DNA of 64,000 bases from the NCBI GenBank assembly GCA_947561395.2, contig OX387187.1, forward strand, positions 29,865,829 to 29,929,828. The letters run 5' to 3'. This stretch comes from Buxus sempervirens (taxonomy: Eukaryota > Streptophyta > Magnoliopsida > Buxales > Buxaceae). Both the position numbers and the translations under genes were made by a program. Below, one piece after another: positions 10,871-23,811 of this stretch (its first letter is position 1; every line of letters starts with the position of its first letter). A model generated the notes under the pieces. That model had not been told where the DNA came from. It saw only the letters and a program-made list of their open reading frames with translations, and searched no databases.

Positions 10871-13230
10871 TGTAAGAACCTCATTTTTGCACCCCTTGGA
10901 AAGCCAGAAATGAAAGCCTTGAAAGACAGGTCAAACCCTAGGAAGTAGAAATTGACTTTCTAATCAAGCTGGAATTGGCTGTCATACCCTATCTCAATAG
11001 ACAAGAAATCCCAACACGATTCCAACGCAACTGAGTTTGCCAGAATCAGAGTCCAAATGAAGGAGATATGAGCATAACAACCCTAAGGGGCAAAATTGTA
11101 AATAAATGCAGAAATTATGTCCCCGTGGCAAAAATGTCCACATGTCCCTTCATTACTTCTTCATTTTCCTCTCTAAGATGACGCTCCTATGGTAAGGGGA
11201 GAAGGGTGAGGTAAATGGGAGGATGAGAGGGAGCAACAACATCACCTAGAGAGTCATCCTAGATCATTGTTAACTTTTACATTTAAAGGAAGAGCTTGTT
11301 CTTCCCTTCTCCGTCTATTGTACCCTTTAAAAACCCCCATTACCTTTCTTTTATTTGCTTGGTCTTCTAGTTTACATCGTAGCATCATTCATCCCATGTT
11401 GTGTAATTGCATGAATTGGTGGTCTTGCATGGGTATAAGAGGTATATCACGGTAACATTAGTAGGTTTGCTTACTCCATGTCTTTAGTCAAATCTCTTGA
11501 GATTTCTACACTCAATACAAGCATATTGCACATGTATAATTTTATAATCTAAAAGTATGTGTCTCCTAAGGTTTTCCACTCTTTCCCGCACTCCCATGCA
11601 TATTCCATGTTTGCACCCACACACATAAGTCTCCTCTAAGGTATTTTAGATTACATGTTGACCATATTAATGCTTAGTTAGTTTTTATTTTTTGAATATG
11701 TAAATGGTGTGGCCAGTTGGACTTTGGCAAGACCTATCAGGTCCCTCTTTCTCTTCTTATTTAGAAGAAAACAAGTAGCCACTTTACTGTAAAAGAAACA
11801 CCTTCTGGCCTCTTTTGGTTGTTGGGATTTCATCCCAATAAGGAGGGGAAGGCCCCTAGCCTCGTCCCCTCCTCTTCCTTGGCTTAAAAATCAAGATCAT
11901 TAGTAAACTAGATCAAAACCCCAATCTCAAACCACTGCGGGCTTGCCCTAGGGCCCACAGAAGATCTGGTTACCCCAAGAGACCAAGGATCCCAAACCCT
12001 AACTGAAAATTGCAAATCTTGGTATTTTCATACTTGACCGAAAACACAATTCAGTCAAGCAATTTTTTTTTATGGAATAAGTATGACCGAAATATAATTT
12101 CGATCATGAAGAATTAGGGTTGGGGCGAACTGTCTTTTCGGCCAAGCCCAGAAAAATCAGAAAATGCAGATTTTGTTTTCTTTTAGTTATTTTTAGTCCC
12201 TTTTAATTAAATCAAATAAATCCAATAAGGTTTTGGGCTCTCCCAAACCCCAATATAGGCCTTGGGCCCAGTGGCCCCTAATTGAGTACAAACAGACCTT
12301 CCTACTGGGCCCACCCATCCCAACCAACTCTCTTTGATTAATTAAACAAATCTTAATTAAGGGCCATACCCTTTGAGGCACAATTAAAGCCCAATAAAAT
12401 ACATGCTTGGATAGTTTAGATGGTTTGGCCGAGACATTGGGTGTGGGCCTATCGGGCCCCATCTCTTTCTTTAAAGAGAGCCCATCCAATAAATTGAGAG
12501 ATGGAAGGGATACACCTCCCTTTAACCCTGAAAAGTCTTAGGTCTTCAAGCCTAAGCCTGGGAGATGGGTCCCAAGCCCATCCCTAGTCCAACTAAACCT
12601 AGATCATAACAAAGATAATAAAACTAAAGAAGGTTACAGTGAGGCCCACCCAGAGGGCCCACAAATCATCTAGGCCCATTGAATGTCATAAATCTTAATC
12701 TTAAACCCTTTTTTAACCTCAATCTAATAAAATCAATCTAACTTAAAATCCAAAACCTTAAAGGGCTTCTAGGTTTAGACCAAGCCCAAATGAAGGACAT
12801 GTGGGCTACATACTAGTCCATCTGGGATCCCGCGGGCGTTCCAACAGGGCCCGCCCAATCAAACCAAGATCACTTAAATAAAGAAGATAAAATCAAATGA
12901 AAGGGGACCTACACCATTTAAGGGGTCCCCACATAAATCTAAAATAAAGAGTGCACATCAGATTAGGATCGGGCGAGGTAATTAAGTTGACTCTTAACCA
13001 GGATGACTCATGGGACCCATCACCCGATAGGGTGGACTGGGGTGTCTACGGACTTCCCCGGACAGTAATCGATAACTTATTTGGAATCTCAAGCCGCATA
13101 TCACCTAATATACAAACACTAGACACACAGGTGTTTGCTTGCAACTCGTCAAACAGTGGCGATTCCCCATCCCCCATTTCCCAAAGAGATCCCAACCTTG
13201 GCGTGCGGGCCATGGATCGACGCGCGCATA
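10871..13230 (+). mobile_element. Solo LTR, Ogre/Tat-like family, with GCAGG target duplication
   Basis: It begins TGTAAGAACCTCATTTTTGC and ends CGCGCGCATA (terminal CA mutated to TA), 2360 bp. It is flanked by perfect 5-bp duplications GCAGG at 10866-10870 and 13231-13235. It aligns along much of its length with the LTR at 60003-63016: same start, CAACGCAACTGAGTTTGC, GGGGTGTCTACGGACTTCCC and AATCTCAAGCCGCA. No internal domain or second LTR is present, so it is a solo LTR left by LTR-LTR recombination. Open frames inside it are not genes. Confidence 0.9.
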
Positions 13231-13235
13231 GCAGG

Positions 13236-16200
13236 GTCTGCCACAGGATCACTGCGGCAGACAATTTTATCCTGGTTACAACATTAGAAGCTATTTGGTA
13301 ACGTTTACAAATTCAATTTTGTTGTTTTTGAGAGTGTTTCGTAACATGTTTGACATTGTTTTTAAATTTTTAAAAACAAAAAACCGAAAACTTTTTTGGT
13401 AGTGAGAGTTTTCAAATAGTTTTTCAGAAAAACGGTTGAAAAACAGCCCCATTTTTAAAAACCAAAATTTTTTGTTTTAAAAAACGACGAATCGTGTTTT
13501 AATTTGATGGAATTTTTGTAATATCTTATTTCTTTTCTCTTCGGCAGTTTTACCTCTCGTCTCTATTCTTTAAACCAAACTCTTCTTCCTCACAAGCACG
13601 ACCAGACATCAGAGAAGAAGCAGAAATGGCATTGTTTCTCAGACCAACTCAAAGCTCTCATCTATATCAATTTGTTGTTATGATTTCATTGATTACATTC
13701 ATGCTGTTTTGTTACGATCTCTTCTTTGGATTTTCTATTATTCGATGCTAATAGACATGGGGTTTTGATATCTCCAATGTCTCCCAACAGAAATGGTTAG
13801 GATTTATAGCGCCTGTATGGATTGAAATCTCTCAAGGTCCTCACCCGATTGGAGCTATAAAATCTCTCAAGGCCCTCACCCGATTAGAGCTGAAAACCCT
13901 TTTTGTTGCTAAAGATGTGGGGAAGGCATTGGAATCCTTGCTATCTTGCTTTGAATCGTCTCTCAACACCTATAATTCTCATCATCAGATCTTTAGAAGG
14001 TGTAAGAAGCATCTTGTATCAGTGATTTTTGCGATCCTCACCGGAGGAGGTCATGGATGTCAAGCTATTAGCTTCTGGTGCATGCCGGCACCTGCAGAAG
14101 CTTGCAGAACCGGAGTACAAGGACTTGATGAAAACCGTCTGAAAAACATGTTCGGAAGGGAACCTTGGCTTTTAGTGATTCTTTTTAAACATAATTTAGA
14201 TCTCATCATCCAATTATTTGTAATTAAAAATTAGTGATACTTTTTTCAAGTACTTGAGAACAAGCGTCATTCACAAAGACTAAAAGACTTTGTTCAGAAG
14301 TGACCTTTTCAACCTTTTGTAATAATGGTTTGTTTAAAATATTTAAACAACTTTATAAGTCTTTTAAGGTTTTTTTTGGAAAAGAACTCTATGAAGTACA
14401 ACAATAATAAATGATACTTGTTCTCAATTGTTTGAAAAAAGTATTGCTAATTGTCAATTAAAAAGAATTGGACTTGGAAGGAATAAGGAAAGAAGATCAT
14501 AACCACTGCAAAGTTCAGTTTTTTTAGTGCAAGATTTCAGCAAAATGGCACGCAAGGCTCTCATCAAATCATCACCAAGCTTTATACAATTTGTCCTTCA
14601 TTAATATTTTTATCTATAATAACAAAATTATAAAGATTTAAACGATTAAAACAGCTATGATTTTTAAATTTGTTACTACCGTCTTTAAACTGTTAACAAA
14701 TAAAAATAGCTAATGGTGTGAGAGTTGTTTATGATGGTAGGTATAGGAAGGGTTGATGGCATTGGTTAGTTTGTAATCTGTGGTATGGAATTTTGATTTA
14801 CTTATTTTTTCATAGCGACTTTATTATTGTTTAACAGCCTTTCGTGTCGTATGGTAATGCATTTTTGTTGATTTTGAAAACTTTAATCATTTTTCTTAAA
14901 TCAATTGTTGCCAAATAGGTTTCTTGTCACCCATTTAAAAAACCCAAAAAAACAATAATTGTTACCAAACGAGTTTCTTATCACCTGTTTTCAAAAACCC
15001 AAAAATAGTTGAAAGTGTTTTTAGTTTTCAAACTGTTTTTAAAAAAACAGTTGAAACTATTTTTAGTTTTCAAGTGGCCTCTTTGAAAATAGGAAACACA
15101 AAATCGTGTTTGGCATACGTAGTTTTCAAATTGTTTTTAAAAGCCGAAACTTCCAGTTTTTAAAAAACCACAAATCATGTGGCATTTTTGCAATTTTTTT
15201 TAGTTAAGCACCAAAGGAAAAGCTGGAGTTGAGAGAACAGGCAAATACAGTTTGGATGATTTCGTTGGAGACTCTAATTTTACTCTGATCAACAATATCA
15301 ATTAGCCCACGCCATGTCCGTCCCACAAGCTTGCCCTGGTTTTCCATGAATCTTCTGAACAACTTCTCTAAAAGAGCCGAGAATTCTCACCTTTTTTCAA
15401 TCTCATTGTATGTAGTATCTTGAATTTTGAATAATAATAACTTATATAAAACTAAAAATTATTTAAAGAGACTGTCGATAATTTAAAGTGTATCTTATGT
15501 ATAATGATAAGGAGGATTAATATGGATGGTTTGATGAAGATCCAACGGTTGGATTATTTTTAATAATGTGAAAGTTAATTAAATATTTTCTTTTAATCCA
15601 ATTGATTGTATTTTATGAGTTTTGGTGGTGTGGCATAGTTAGCAATTATGAAATTCTAATAGAAACATTGGGACTTGTTAACCTAATTTTGAGAAATTTC
15701 CTTGTGCTAAAACTCTATTGTGGTCATGTGTGTTATTGTTTTGGGGGAAAAAAATCCTATCACATTGTGCTACTTTGGACGACTAAACCTAGAGAGGAAG
15801 AAAAACCAACGTTAGAGGCTGAAAGATGTGGAGATCTTCATCTCGGTTGGTGTGTTGATCATAGAAAGAGTTGTTAAAGATCTTGGTTTGAGTTGGTAGG
15901 TAAGTAACAACCCTTTAAAGGAAATATATGCATTGTTTTATAGTTTAAGCAACAAACATTGGTATTTTGAATGGATTTGATGATCTATTTGGGTAAATGT
16001 ATATTGTTTTGAAAGGTTTTGAATGAATTATTTTTAGTATTCTTGGATGATTATGCTTAAATTCTATTGTTTATGATGTTGAATTGATAATGAATGCTTA
16101 GGAATGTATTGGAGATGATTTGAAAGGATTTTCAAAGAGTTTGTTTTGATCGTAGAAAACCCGTAAGGAATGACTATTCCATGAAAATCCAATAAATTCT

Positions 16201-16476
16201 TAGATTTTGCCTTCACACCAGCCTGCACTTCAACCACTATCAAGCATAGCATATTTTTGTGTCTTCGTGTGTGTCTCGCACCTTAGCCTTAACATTGAGT
16301 GATGACTATGTTAAATTTTTAGAACTCGATAGCAAGTTTCCTACGCCTAACCCGCACCCAATGTCCCACTCCAATATCACTTGTTTTATGAAGCCTTTGA
16401 ATTTGCGCCCTATCCACACTCGTGCACTTGCCCGTGAACCATTTTGTTATTCAGCTACTGTAGACACCCTATATAA
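13236..16476. repeat. AT-rich repetitive region, no supported gene
   Basis: Motifs TTTGGTAACG (13296) and TTACCAAACGAG (14962) and many copies of AGTTTTCAAACTGTTTTTAAA-like units occur between 13.3 and 15.2 kb. They suggest one or more degenerate DNA transposons with subterminal repeats, but I could not pair the termini. The plus-strand frame at 13917-14234 (105 codons, no family recognised) lies inside this material. 15.2-16.4 kb is AT-rich with nothing recognisable. Confidence 0.45.
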
Positions 16477-16720
16477 CGCCCCGGATCTGGGTTACATGAA
16501 ATAAACTGTAACTCGTTTCCGAAGGGTTAACTTTCCACACAGGATCGCTATATCAGAGTGAAGGAGGACATGAAATAAACAATAATATATAATCAGAGTT
16601 AACTAAAATCCCCGACTCACCTGAATCAAGTATATAGCCGCCGGTAATGTCTTTTCTAACCCCACTTCATTGTGTGCTTAAATATGGGCCGAGTTCAACA
16701 CTACTCCACAAGCAACTTTG
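16477..16720. repeat. Possible LTR fragment
   Basis: The sequence around 16477 (ATAACGCCCCGGATCTGG) followed by an alternating GC/AT composition resembles the start of Ty3/gypsy LTRs, which often begin TGTAACRCCCC. The expected TG is degraded and no matching end was found. Confidence 0.25.
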
Positions 16721-17565
16721 GCAAAGAGAAATGACAATATTGGGAGAAAGAATCGTGCAATAGATGGCAAGATATTATGGTATATGGGTTATGTATGATA
16801 TGAGTACGACGATAATAGTATTTAGACCCATTAAAATAGTTATTATCCCTTTTTAGTAATATGGTTATAGTATTGTTCTTTTTACACTTCGTAATAAAAA
16901 TGATGGTTGGACCTTATAAAAGGCATTATGTATCATTTTGTACGGTCTTAATAGAAGGCTTTATGCATTATCTGATACAAGCAAGCAAAATAAAATTTTA
17001 ATTATTACCAAACACATTATATTTTTAAAATTGTAATTGAATTTGTCTTAAACAACAGCCTTTATACAGAGGATCCATCTGATATTTAATTGGACTAGGG
17101 GGGCCCTGCACGTGCAAAAGAATTCAGTCACTAATCACTATACAACTTGAAATGAGTGTTATGTTTTTAGGCCTTGTTATATAACCTCGAAATGGTGAAC
17201 ACATTTTTAATTTCTTGAAATCTAAGTAACTAAAATGAAGGGATTACTAATTTGCAGGCTTCGGTCCTTCACTGGCTATAATCTAGGCCTTATAGCAATC
17301 TGGTTTGGCAAGACTTAAAATGAATTAGATTCAAGTTGCAAAACAAAGTAGAGATATATCAATAACAACAACCTGCCTAAAACATCCTTGCCAACCCCAA
17401 TACATAACCAATTTCAGTTAAAATGCAACAAAGTTATTCTAAGAAACATCCTTGCCTTTTGTTGAATAAAACCATAAATAATAAAAAGCAGAAGTACAAA
17501 ATAGAATCTATTACAGGATTACAATTGCCATAATTCTATACTATCACATGGTGCATGACGATCAA
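16721..17565. other. No recognisable gene
   Basis: AT-rich, no exon or repeat structure that I can support. Confidence 0.5.
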
Positions 17566-17736
17566 TCAGATGCTCAACTGGTCCCGCTGCATGATGTTTT
17601 CATCAGTTGAATCAAGTGTAGAAGGATCAGGTGGGTCTGAAAACTTTGACCAGCATGTGTTAACCAAGTCAACATTCCACCAATTTGCCTTATCAAAGCT
17701 CCAGTTCCCAACACTAAACTCCAAACCATAGTGAAA
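17566..17736 (-). pseudogene. C-terminal exon resembling peptidyl-serine alpha-galactosyltransferase
   Basis: A minus-strand exon starts after an AG acceptor (first codon TTT at 17736) and runs 56 codons to TGA at 17566-17568. It begins FHYGLEFSVGNWSFDKANWW and contains VNTCWSKFSDPPDPSTLD and RDQLSI. From memory this matches the late Golgi-lumen part of plant SERGT1-like peptidyl-serine galactosyltransferases, which modify extensin serines; there the equivalent segment continues past RDLLSIEC into a Cys-containing stretch and a membrane anchor. Here a stop falls just after RDQLSI, so the tail is lost, and no upstream exon was found on the minus strand to 21 kb. I read it as a gene fragment. 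Family assignment is moderate. Confidence 0.5.
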
Positions 17737-20700
17737 CTCCCAACATTATCATAGAGGGATATAATCTAGGGCTTTTTATGTCCATAAAAAGATATGTCCA
17801 TAATCATGATATTTTTCGTTCCACTCCCTTTGCCAGAAATAGACCTATAGAAGTACAAAGCACTTAATCCCGTCAAATAATAAAAGCAATCACAACTGAA
17901 AATGAAAAGAAAACAATCTACCAACAGGACAACTGCCTGTTCAGCTATCTTGCGTTTGAGGAATTTGAAGAGAAGAATATAGCAATGTGTTTGCAAGGAT
18001 GACTATAGCCAATACGAATACATACATAAAATATTTATCAAATTTGTTTATGCATTACATGAATGCTGAAGAATTATTTCAATCTTTAACCTATAGGGAT
18101 GGACCGGATTCATTTTACTGACCCTAGCTAGTTAAGATAGGGCATTGGCTATCAATTGATTGATTGATTGATCAAAATTTATTATGCATAACCATTTCTG
18201 ACTGATAGTTCCCATTCCTAATCCTGCATTTGAACCTACTTGCAACAACATCTAAAAGATATAGACTAACAAGAACATGTTTTCTGCTTATGTGTGAATA
18301 ACTTCAAATTTGGTACAAGTAATTGTCATAACCTGACATAAGATGGTGCTCCATGTATAAAAAATCGAATCTTATTATGCACCGTCACCTATTTGAATCC
18401 ATGCCAAGCTAAAACTACAAGTTTATCTGGGTCTGGGTTCTCAAATTAGAGATTTGGTTCTGAATTGGATCGGTTACAGGATGGGTTGGTTTTGCTGATG
18501 TTTTAGACCCTGAGTTTGGAACTGGCTTGGCATCAAACCCACCCAAACCAACCTGAGTTTAAGGAAAGTTCACTATTTTAATCATTACAAAGTTAAATCT
18601 AATTTTTTTTCCCATAATTCACATATAGAAATGAGTTCTTAATTAGAAGAACAAAGACCTCAGAGAGTGCAGTCACTGTCAAACAAGATTTTATAATGTT
18701 TTCAAAGTAGTTTCTTATGTACTCATACAACGTTTATTCATCTAATGAAAAACTTGGTCCGAGGTTAATTCAAATCTTTACAAACATTTCATGTACATAC
18801 ACAAATTGGAGCAAACCCATAATCATAAATCTCATTTATCAAGTTTGACGTATCCACTTTTTTTGTATATACTGAATAATAGAAAATTTCTGTTCAAAAG
18901 GATAGTTAATGTTTATTATGATGCCTAACATTTGACATAAAAAAATTTGTGTAGGATATACCTCTCTCTGGAAAACGAGTTGGAAATCTCAGTTATGCTC
19001 AAAACAGTGCTGCTCTATATGGTGTCTAATTGTCCTTTTATATGATCAAGATCCACTGAAAGAACACGAATCCTAACAAATCATATTGCATATGACACCT
19101 TATGCGGTTAAAGGAACCAGCAGAAAATTTGTGTTACATAATATCCATGGGGTCTACTCCTTCCATAATTTGATCAAGAGATTTAATGATCAGTAATATC
19201 CGCTAGAATAACCAGAATCCAAAGATGTACTCAAATGACTATCCTCAAAAGGAATTAACTCAGACAGAAGACAAAAAGGTGAAAACCTACCAGAAAGACA
19301 AATGTGAACACCTGATCTGCAGTAGACCCTTGATTACACACTGTTTTCCCCCTTCATTTAAAACTGAATTACCTAAAGACAACATGAAACCTAAATTGAG
19401 GATGACTCGATTACCTCTCTCATAACTCTACCATTTTACACACCTCTCAAGAACCTAGATACTAATTAACATGAAATCACATTGAGGAAACCACTACTGA
19501 ACTGGTTCAGTCATACAAAAATTATATGATCTTAAAAAAATCAAAAATACTTTCAAAATTTTAAATTAATTACAATAAAATTATAGTAATACAAAATGAT
19601 ACCATTTGATGAGAGAAACAGAACAACACACACCACAACCCCCCACCCCCCAAAAAAAAAAAGAACACACTGGAGTTAGTCAGATACAAATTGGATACTC
19701 ATAATAACAGTGAAGACACAATTTTTGACATGTGGTGGAGAAACAAGGTCCATATTGACAACCATACATACATGGGATAAATACTTTGTTATTTTTGTTC
19801 CTTCTGTATTTAAGCAGAACAATATTATTCTAGCTATTGATGCAAAAGCATCAAATAACCCGAGATTTTTGAGTCAAACAAGTTAGCCACCTGGACTTGT
19901 GCCCAATCAAGAGACATTTCCCACATGAGAGAAAAAGATAAGCTTCTACATAAATTTTGCTCATGTCAAACAATGAAGGAAAATTCAACAATAAATAGAC
20001 ACCAATATATAAAGTCAAATCTTATATTTCTAATTTCGATGCTCATAAGAATCTGATCACGTAAAGCTTAAGAATTTTTGCATAACATAGAATTGATTCA
20101 CATTCTTACAGAGAAGTGGAAAAATAACATTTTCTAAATGTTAGCAAAAATAAAAGGTACAAACTTCCATAGAAGACTTATCATTATTCATTAGTGCCAT
20201 ATGGCCCACAGTGAAAGCAAAGTAATAATATTAAACAAGAAACTTGCTGCACTTGACAAGGATAAGAAACATGCACTTGACAAGGATAAGAAACAAATGC
20301 GAATCTTTTCAGAATAATCAAATGGATAAGTAGTTAACTGACAATTGAAGTATTACTTTGCCTTTCCCTAAAACATGAAAGCCATACACTGAAGAGAAAA
20401 AATGGAAAAAAGAAATCCAGGAATGAGACGGTCAGTACTAAGTAACCCTTCTAGATCATGATACAAGAGACAGAAATATTAAACAGAACTCCCCAAAACT
20501 TCAGCAACCATGTGTTCATCTCCAAACAAGATAGAAAGTGATGAACATAAAAGAAGTCAAATGAACCCGTTCTGCCCTCCTATGGCCTTTTAAATTGATA
20601 AATTTGCTTTCCTCTGAATGGCAGGGAAGAGAAACAGAAAACCTCTACTCTCCTTGTTCTCTAGCATTTTGACTTTCTTTGTCTGGCAGATCTACTTTTG

Positions 20701-21178
20701 AATTTTCTCTTTTCCATCAAAATCTCTCTTTGTCATTTGAGCTTACAGTTTCAAAGCAATACTTCAATGGAAACTCTTGGAAAGCAAATAGACCAAGAAG
20801 CAATAAAAAGCTTTGTTTAGTCGAAAATGAAGACATCATTAGGAAGACATCAAGAAGCAGATAGACACTGAAACAGTTCATATAAATAACTGGATGCCTG
20901 ATACTGAAGACATCAATTAGGATGTACACAAAAATCATCATCTTGACAGCTAGATAATGTATTCTCATGGCCCCATCAACTTCCAAGTATATGTATATAT
21001 TAGGAGATACTCTGACTGGAACTTTGATGAAGTAAAATATTAATGTTAAGTGTTTTTACTCCCCTGAAATTATTTTTTTTAGACCACATCATCACTTGAT
21101 AACGTCATATGAATGGAAATGATAACCTCAAAGACTTTAGAAATTACTGATGCAATATTATTTGGTTCGGTCGTGTAC
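17737..21178. other. No recognisable gene
   Basis: AT-rich DNA. I looked on the minus strand for upstream exons of the galactosyltransferase-like fragment and downstream exons of the acyl-CoA synthetase and found none. A 24-base unit (TGCACTTGACAAGGATAAG) is tandemly doubled around 20250-20294. Confidence 0.5.
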
Positions 21179-21666
21179 CCCCTGGTAGAAACCAACTGCA
21201 ACTCCAAAGTACACTGTCATAACTTGATTTGCACGTTCATAGATGTGAGCCAAAGGAAGATATGATATGTAACTGCCCACAAGAAAGAGAGATAGAGTGA
21301 GAAGGAGGAGATGCCAAGCAGCTTAATTAAAAATAAAACTCAGAAAGAGATAAAGCACTAATTCCTCTACATCATATAAATGTACAATCTGAAAAAATAA
21401 CTTACATCTGATGGATAGAACTTTGTAGTAAGAGTGGAACAAGCAATATTTGCAATAAAATTTCCATGGGTCAGCATAACTCCCTTGCCATAAGAACAAT
21501 ACACACTTCACATAGTTAATATAAGCAACAAATTCATTCCAATGAGAATACTTGAATTAAAGTATCTTTATAGTACCATTGGTGTCCCTGTTGTCCCACT
21601 TGTGTAGCAAATGGTGGCAAGATCATCAAGTTTTGGGGAGCAAAAAGGCTGAAGATCATTGTGGCC
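21179..21666 (-). pseudogene. Long-chain acyl-CoA synthetase (LACS6/7-like), three-exon fragment
   Basis: Three consecutive exons of an AMP-forming acyl-CoA synthetase, closest in memory to the plant peroxisomal LACS6/LACS7 pair that activates fatty acids for beta-oxidation. Exon 21666-21577 ends DDLATICYTSGTTGTPM, the AMP-binding signature; exon 21483-21406 is GVMLTHGNFIANIACSTLTT followed by KFYPSD; exon 21272-21179 holds YISYLPLAHIYERANQ and FGVAVGFYQG. Introns are about 90 and 130 bases. Oddities: the signature Lys (TPKG in the family) is Met, and with canonical sites the second and third exons do not join in frame (they appear to lack bases at the junction). No exon before or after these was found, whereas the whole enzyme is about 700 residues. 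A gene fragment is the best reading. Confidence 0.75.
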
Positions 21667-23353
21667 CTAAAAGATATTGGGGAAAAAAAAAAGATACGTC
21701 CATAAAATGCAAAGATATGTCCATAATCAAATGCTAGAAATACTTACATGTCATGTACCATCTTCACTACAAACAACTTAAGCTCCAAGAAATTCAGGAA
21801 TATTACTCTAAACTGTTACAGAATTATCTCAGTTCAATTGGTTCTACGCTTGTAATTTTTTTTCCCCTTTCATGATCAATTTATGCTTCCATAATCTATT
21901 TCCTGACCTACAATGAATATGCAAATATGCAAGTTATGCTTCTATAAGGAATTTACACCAACTGTAAGGAATAAATTGTTAACAAAGGAATATGCAATTA
22001 TGCTTAGATAAAAGAGTAGACATACATCTTGGATAACCAATTAATGCAGCAGAGTACTGCACATGACATTTATCACAAGATTGATTCACTGTAATCAGAA
22101 ATCCAAAATTAATCCATCATAATCATCACCAAGGAGAAACTTTTAAATGTGAAAATGCATGTCGATTCCCTTTATGCATCATGCTAATATGCCTAGCTGC
22201 AGCAGTAAAAAGCTGATAGAATTCAGAACTTAAACAAATGTTAACCTTTTCCAAAAAGAGCTTTGAAGTGAATACTGTTCATGGATATTCCTTCAGCTTG
22301 AGCTATAGCATCTACCATCTCAAAACCCACCTGGAAAAAATCCATCACACAGTATTGTAGCATGAAAACAAAAAGGTTGAAATCTGTTATTTACAGGCTA
22401 TGGCTTTCATTTACAGGCTATTAAATTAACTATAAAAGTACAGAAAAACATGACAAAGTACAAAACATCCACAGCGAAAAAGAAAGGTTTTACCCCACAT
22501 TGGGAAATTGTTCTCAGACCAATAAGGAATTTTATTTTACTAATGCACCATAAAAAAAATATAACAGAAGTTGATATAGAACATATAGAGCATGTGTGCA
22601 GGGGAAGAAAGTGTACCCAGTGCCCAATTTTCTGGTCTCTTCAAATGTTCAGATTTGGAGCAGTTTGCAGCTGACAAGTTGCCAATAAGGGACCTGCATA
22701 TTCAGGAATATGTTTCTTCAGAGGGGCAAGTATTTGTTGTTTGTTTTGCTACATTTAATCTCTCCTTTCTCTCAAATAGACCCAATCAGCGTGCATGCAC
22801 ATGCAATGTTTAAGTTTGTTATAGATATGAGATATACGAAACCATGAAGCAAATAAAATAAAAAGCAGAGTAAACTTACTGTTGATTTGCACACTCCGAA
22901 TGAAAGCATTTTATAAATCTGTAGCAGCAAGTGATAAATTGCTCTTTGTATTTTTCTAACAAGATATTTTGTTCTTTTTTCTGAAATTTATTGTGCTTAA
23001 TGTAATTACAAATAGATGTAAAAAAGGCGAGGTTCTTATTAACTTATGAAAGAGGTATTTACAAGATTACATACAGATATAACAAAAAAAGAGCAAATTG
23101 CTGTTTGCTCGTATGTATAACAAAAAAAGAGCAATTTGTTACTTGCTCATATCTATTACAAAAAAGGCAACATTCTGTGATGTAGTCATACTTATGAAAT
23201 AAGTGCAAGGCAAAATGTGCTAGAACTATCATAAGGACAGTAATTACAAACAGTAGCTTTGACCTGATCCATATGTACAAAGCATATACAGCAGGTGTGA
23301 TAAAACAAAACCAACTAATAGTAGAATTCACCTAACCAAACAAATCTGTTCCT
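21667..23353. other. Mostly gene-free; one orphan exon
   Basis: Apart from the exon candidate at 22246-22330 nothing coding is supported. Three diverged units containing ACAAAAAAAGAGCAA are in tandem around 23083-23170. Confidence 0.5.
22246..22330 (-). CDS. Orphan internal exon candidate, unrecognised
   Basis: An 85-base open segment lies between a strong acceptor (pyrimidine-rich, CAG at 22333-22331) and a donor GTTAAC. It translates as VGFEMVDAIAQAEGISMNSI followed by HFKALFGK. The other two frames contain stops. It looks like a true exon by composition and splice sites. I do not recognise the family and found no partner exon. It lies between the LACS fragment and the RNA-binding exon on the same strand and could belong to neither. 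Confidence 0.35.
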
Positions 23354-23811
23354 TCAAATATCCATTTGTTCAAGCCTTTCAGCTAGCATCTGGTTCTCGT
23401 TCATATATTCTAATATTGTTTGATTCGAATCTTGGATTTTTGATTCCAATGCCATTACACGGTCTTCATTTTTTTGTAACTTTTCTTCTAAATAACTCAC
23501 ATATTTCTTAATTTCAGATATTTCAACTCTAGCTTCATTCAGTTGCTTTTTCAAATCAACAATGACTGGATCAAGCATACTGGAAACTCCTTTTGAATTT
23601 AATACATCAACGGCAACATCTGCTGCAGATTTTTCAGCTTCTTTCTTATTTTTGTTCCATGCTCCTACATATGAAACTTCACCCACAATAATCGTTGATT
23701 GGAAAAACAGTTGGTGTGCATCACCTTCTGTAATGTGATTGTAAACTGGTAAATTGATCTTATACTTCTGACACATTTCTTGGAGGACGTTCTTTGGGCT
23801 GAGTGTATTTT
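23354..23811 (-). CDS. Double-stranded RNA-binding motif plus coiled coil, terminal exon
   Basis: A 458-base minus-strand exon starts after acceptor TATAG and ends at TGA 23354-23356, giving 151 residues. Residues about 8-70 form a dsRNA-binding motif: LQEMCQKYKINLPVY, then GEVSYVGAWNKNKKEAEKSA, where the KNKKEAEKSAA segment corresponds to the conserved RNA-contacting loop and second helix. From about residue 80 to the end there is a long heptad-like coiled coil (LKKQLNEARVEISEIKKYVS onwards). No stop or frameshift interrupts it. The upstream exon needs to end in phase 1; the candidate at 25016-25089 ends in phase 2, so it does not join directly. Plant DRB and Dicer-like proteins use the same motif for small-RNA work, but I cannot assign this one to a named protein. 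Confidence 0.6.

Noticed and set aside
12193..12489. 98-codon minus-strand open frame
   Set aside because: It lies inside the solo LTR and runs across its GGCCC-rich part; not a gene.
13917..14234. 105-codon plus-strand open frame, perhaps a captured gene piece
   Set aside because: No recognisable family, and it sits in AT-rich repeat DNA; too weak to list as a gene.
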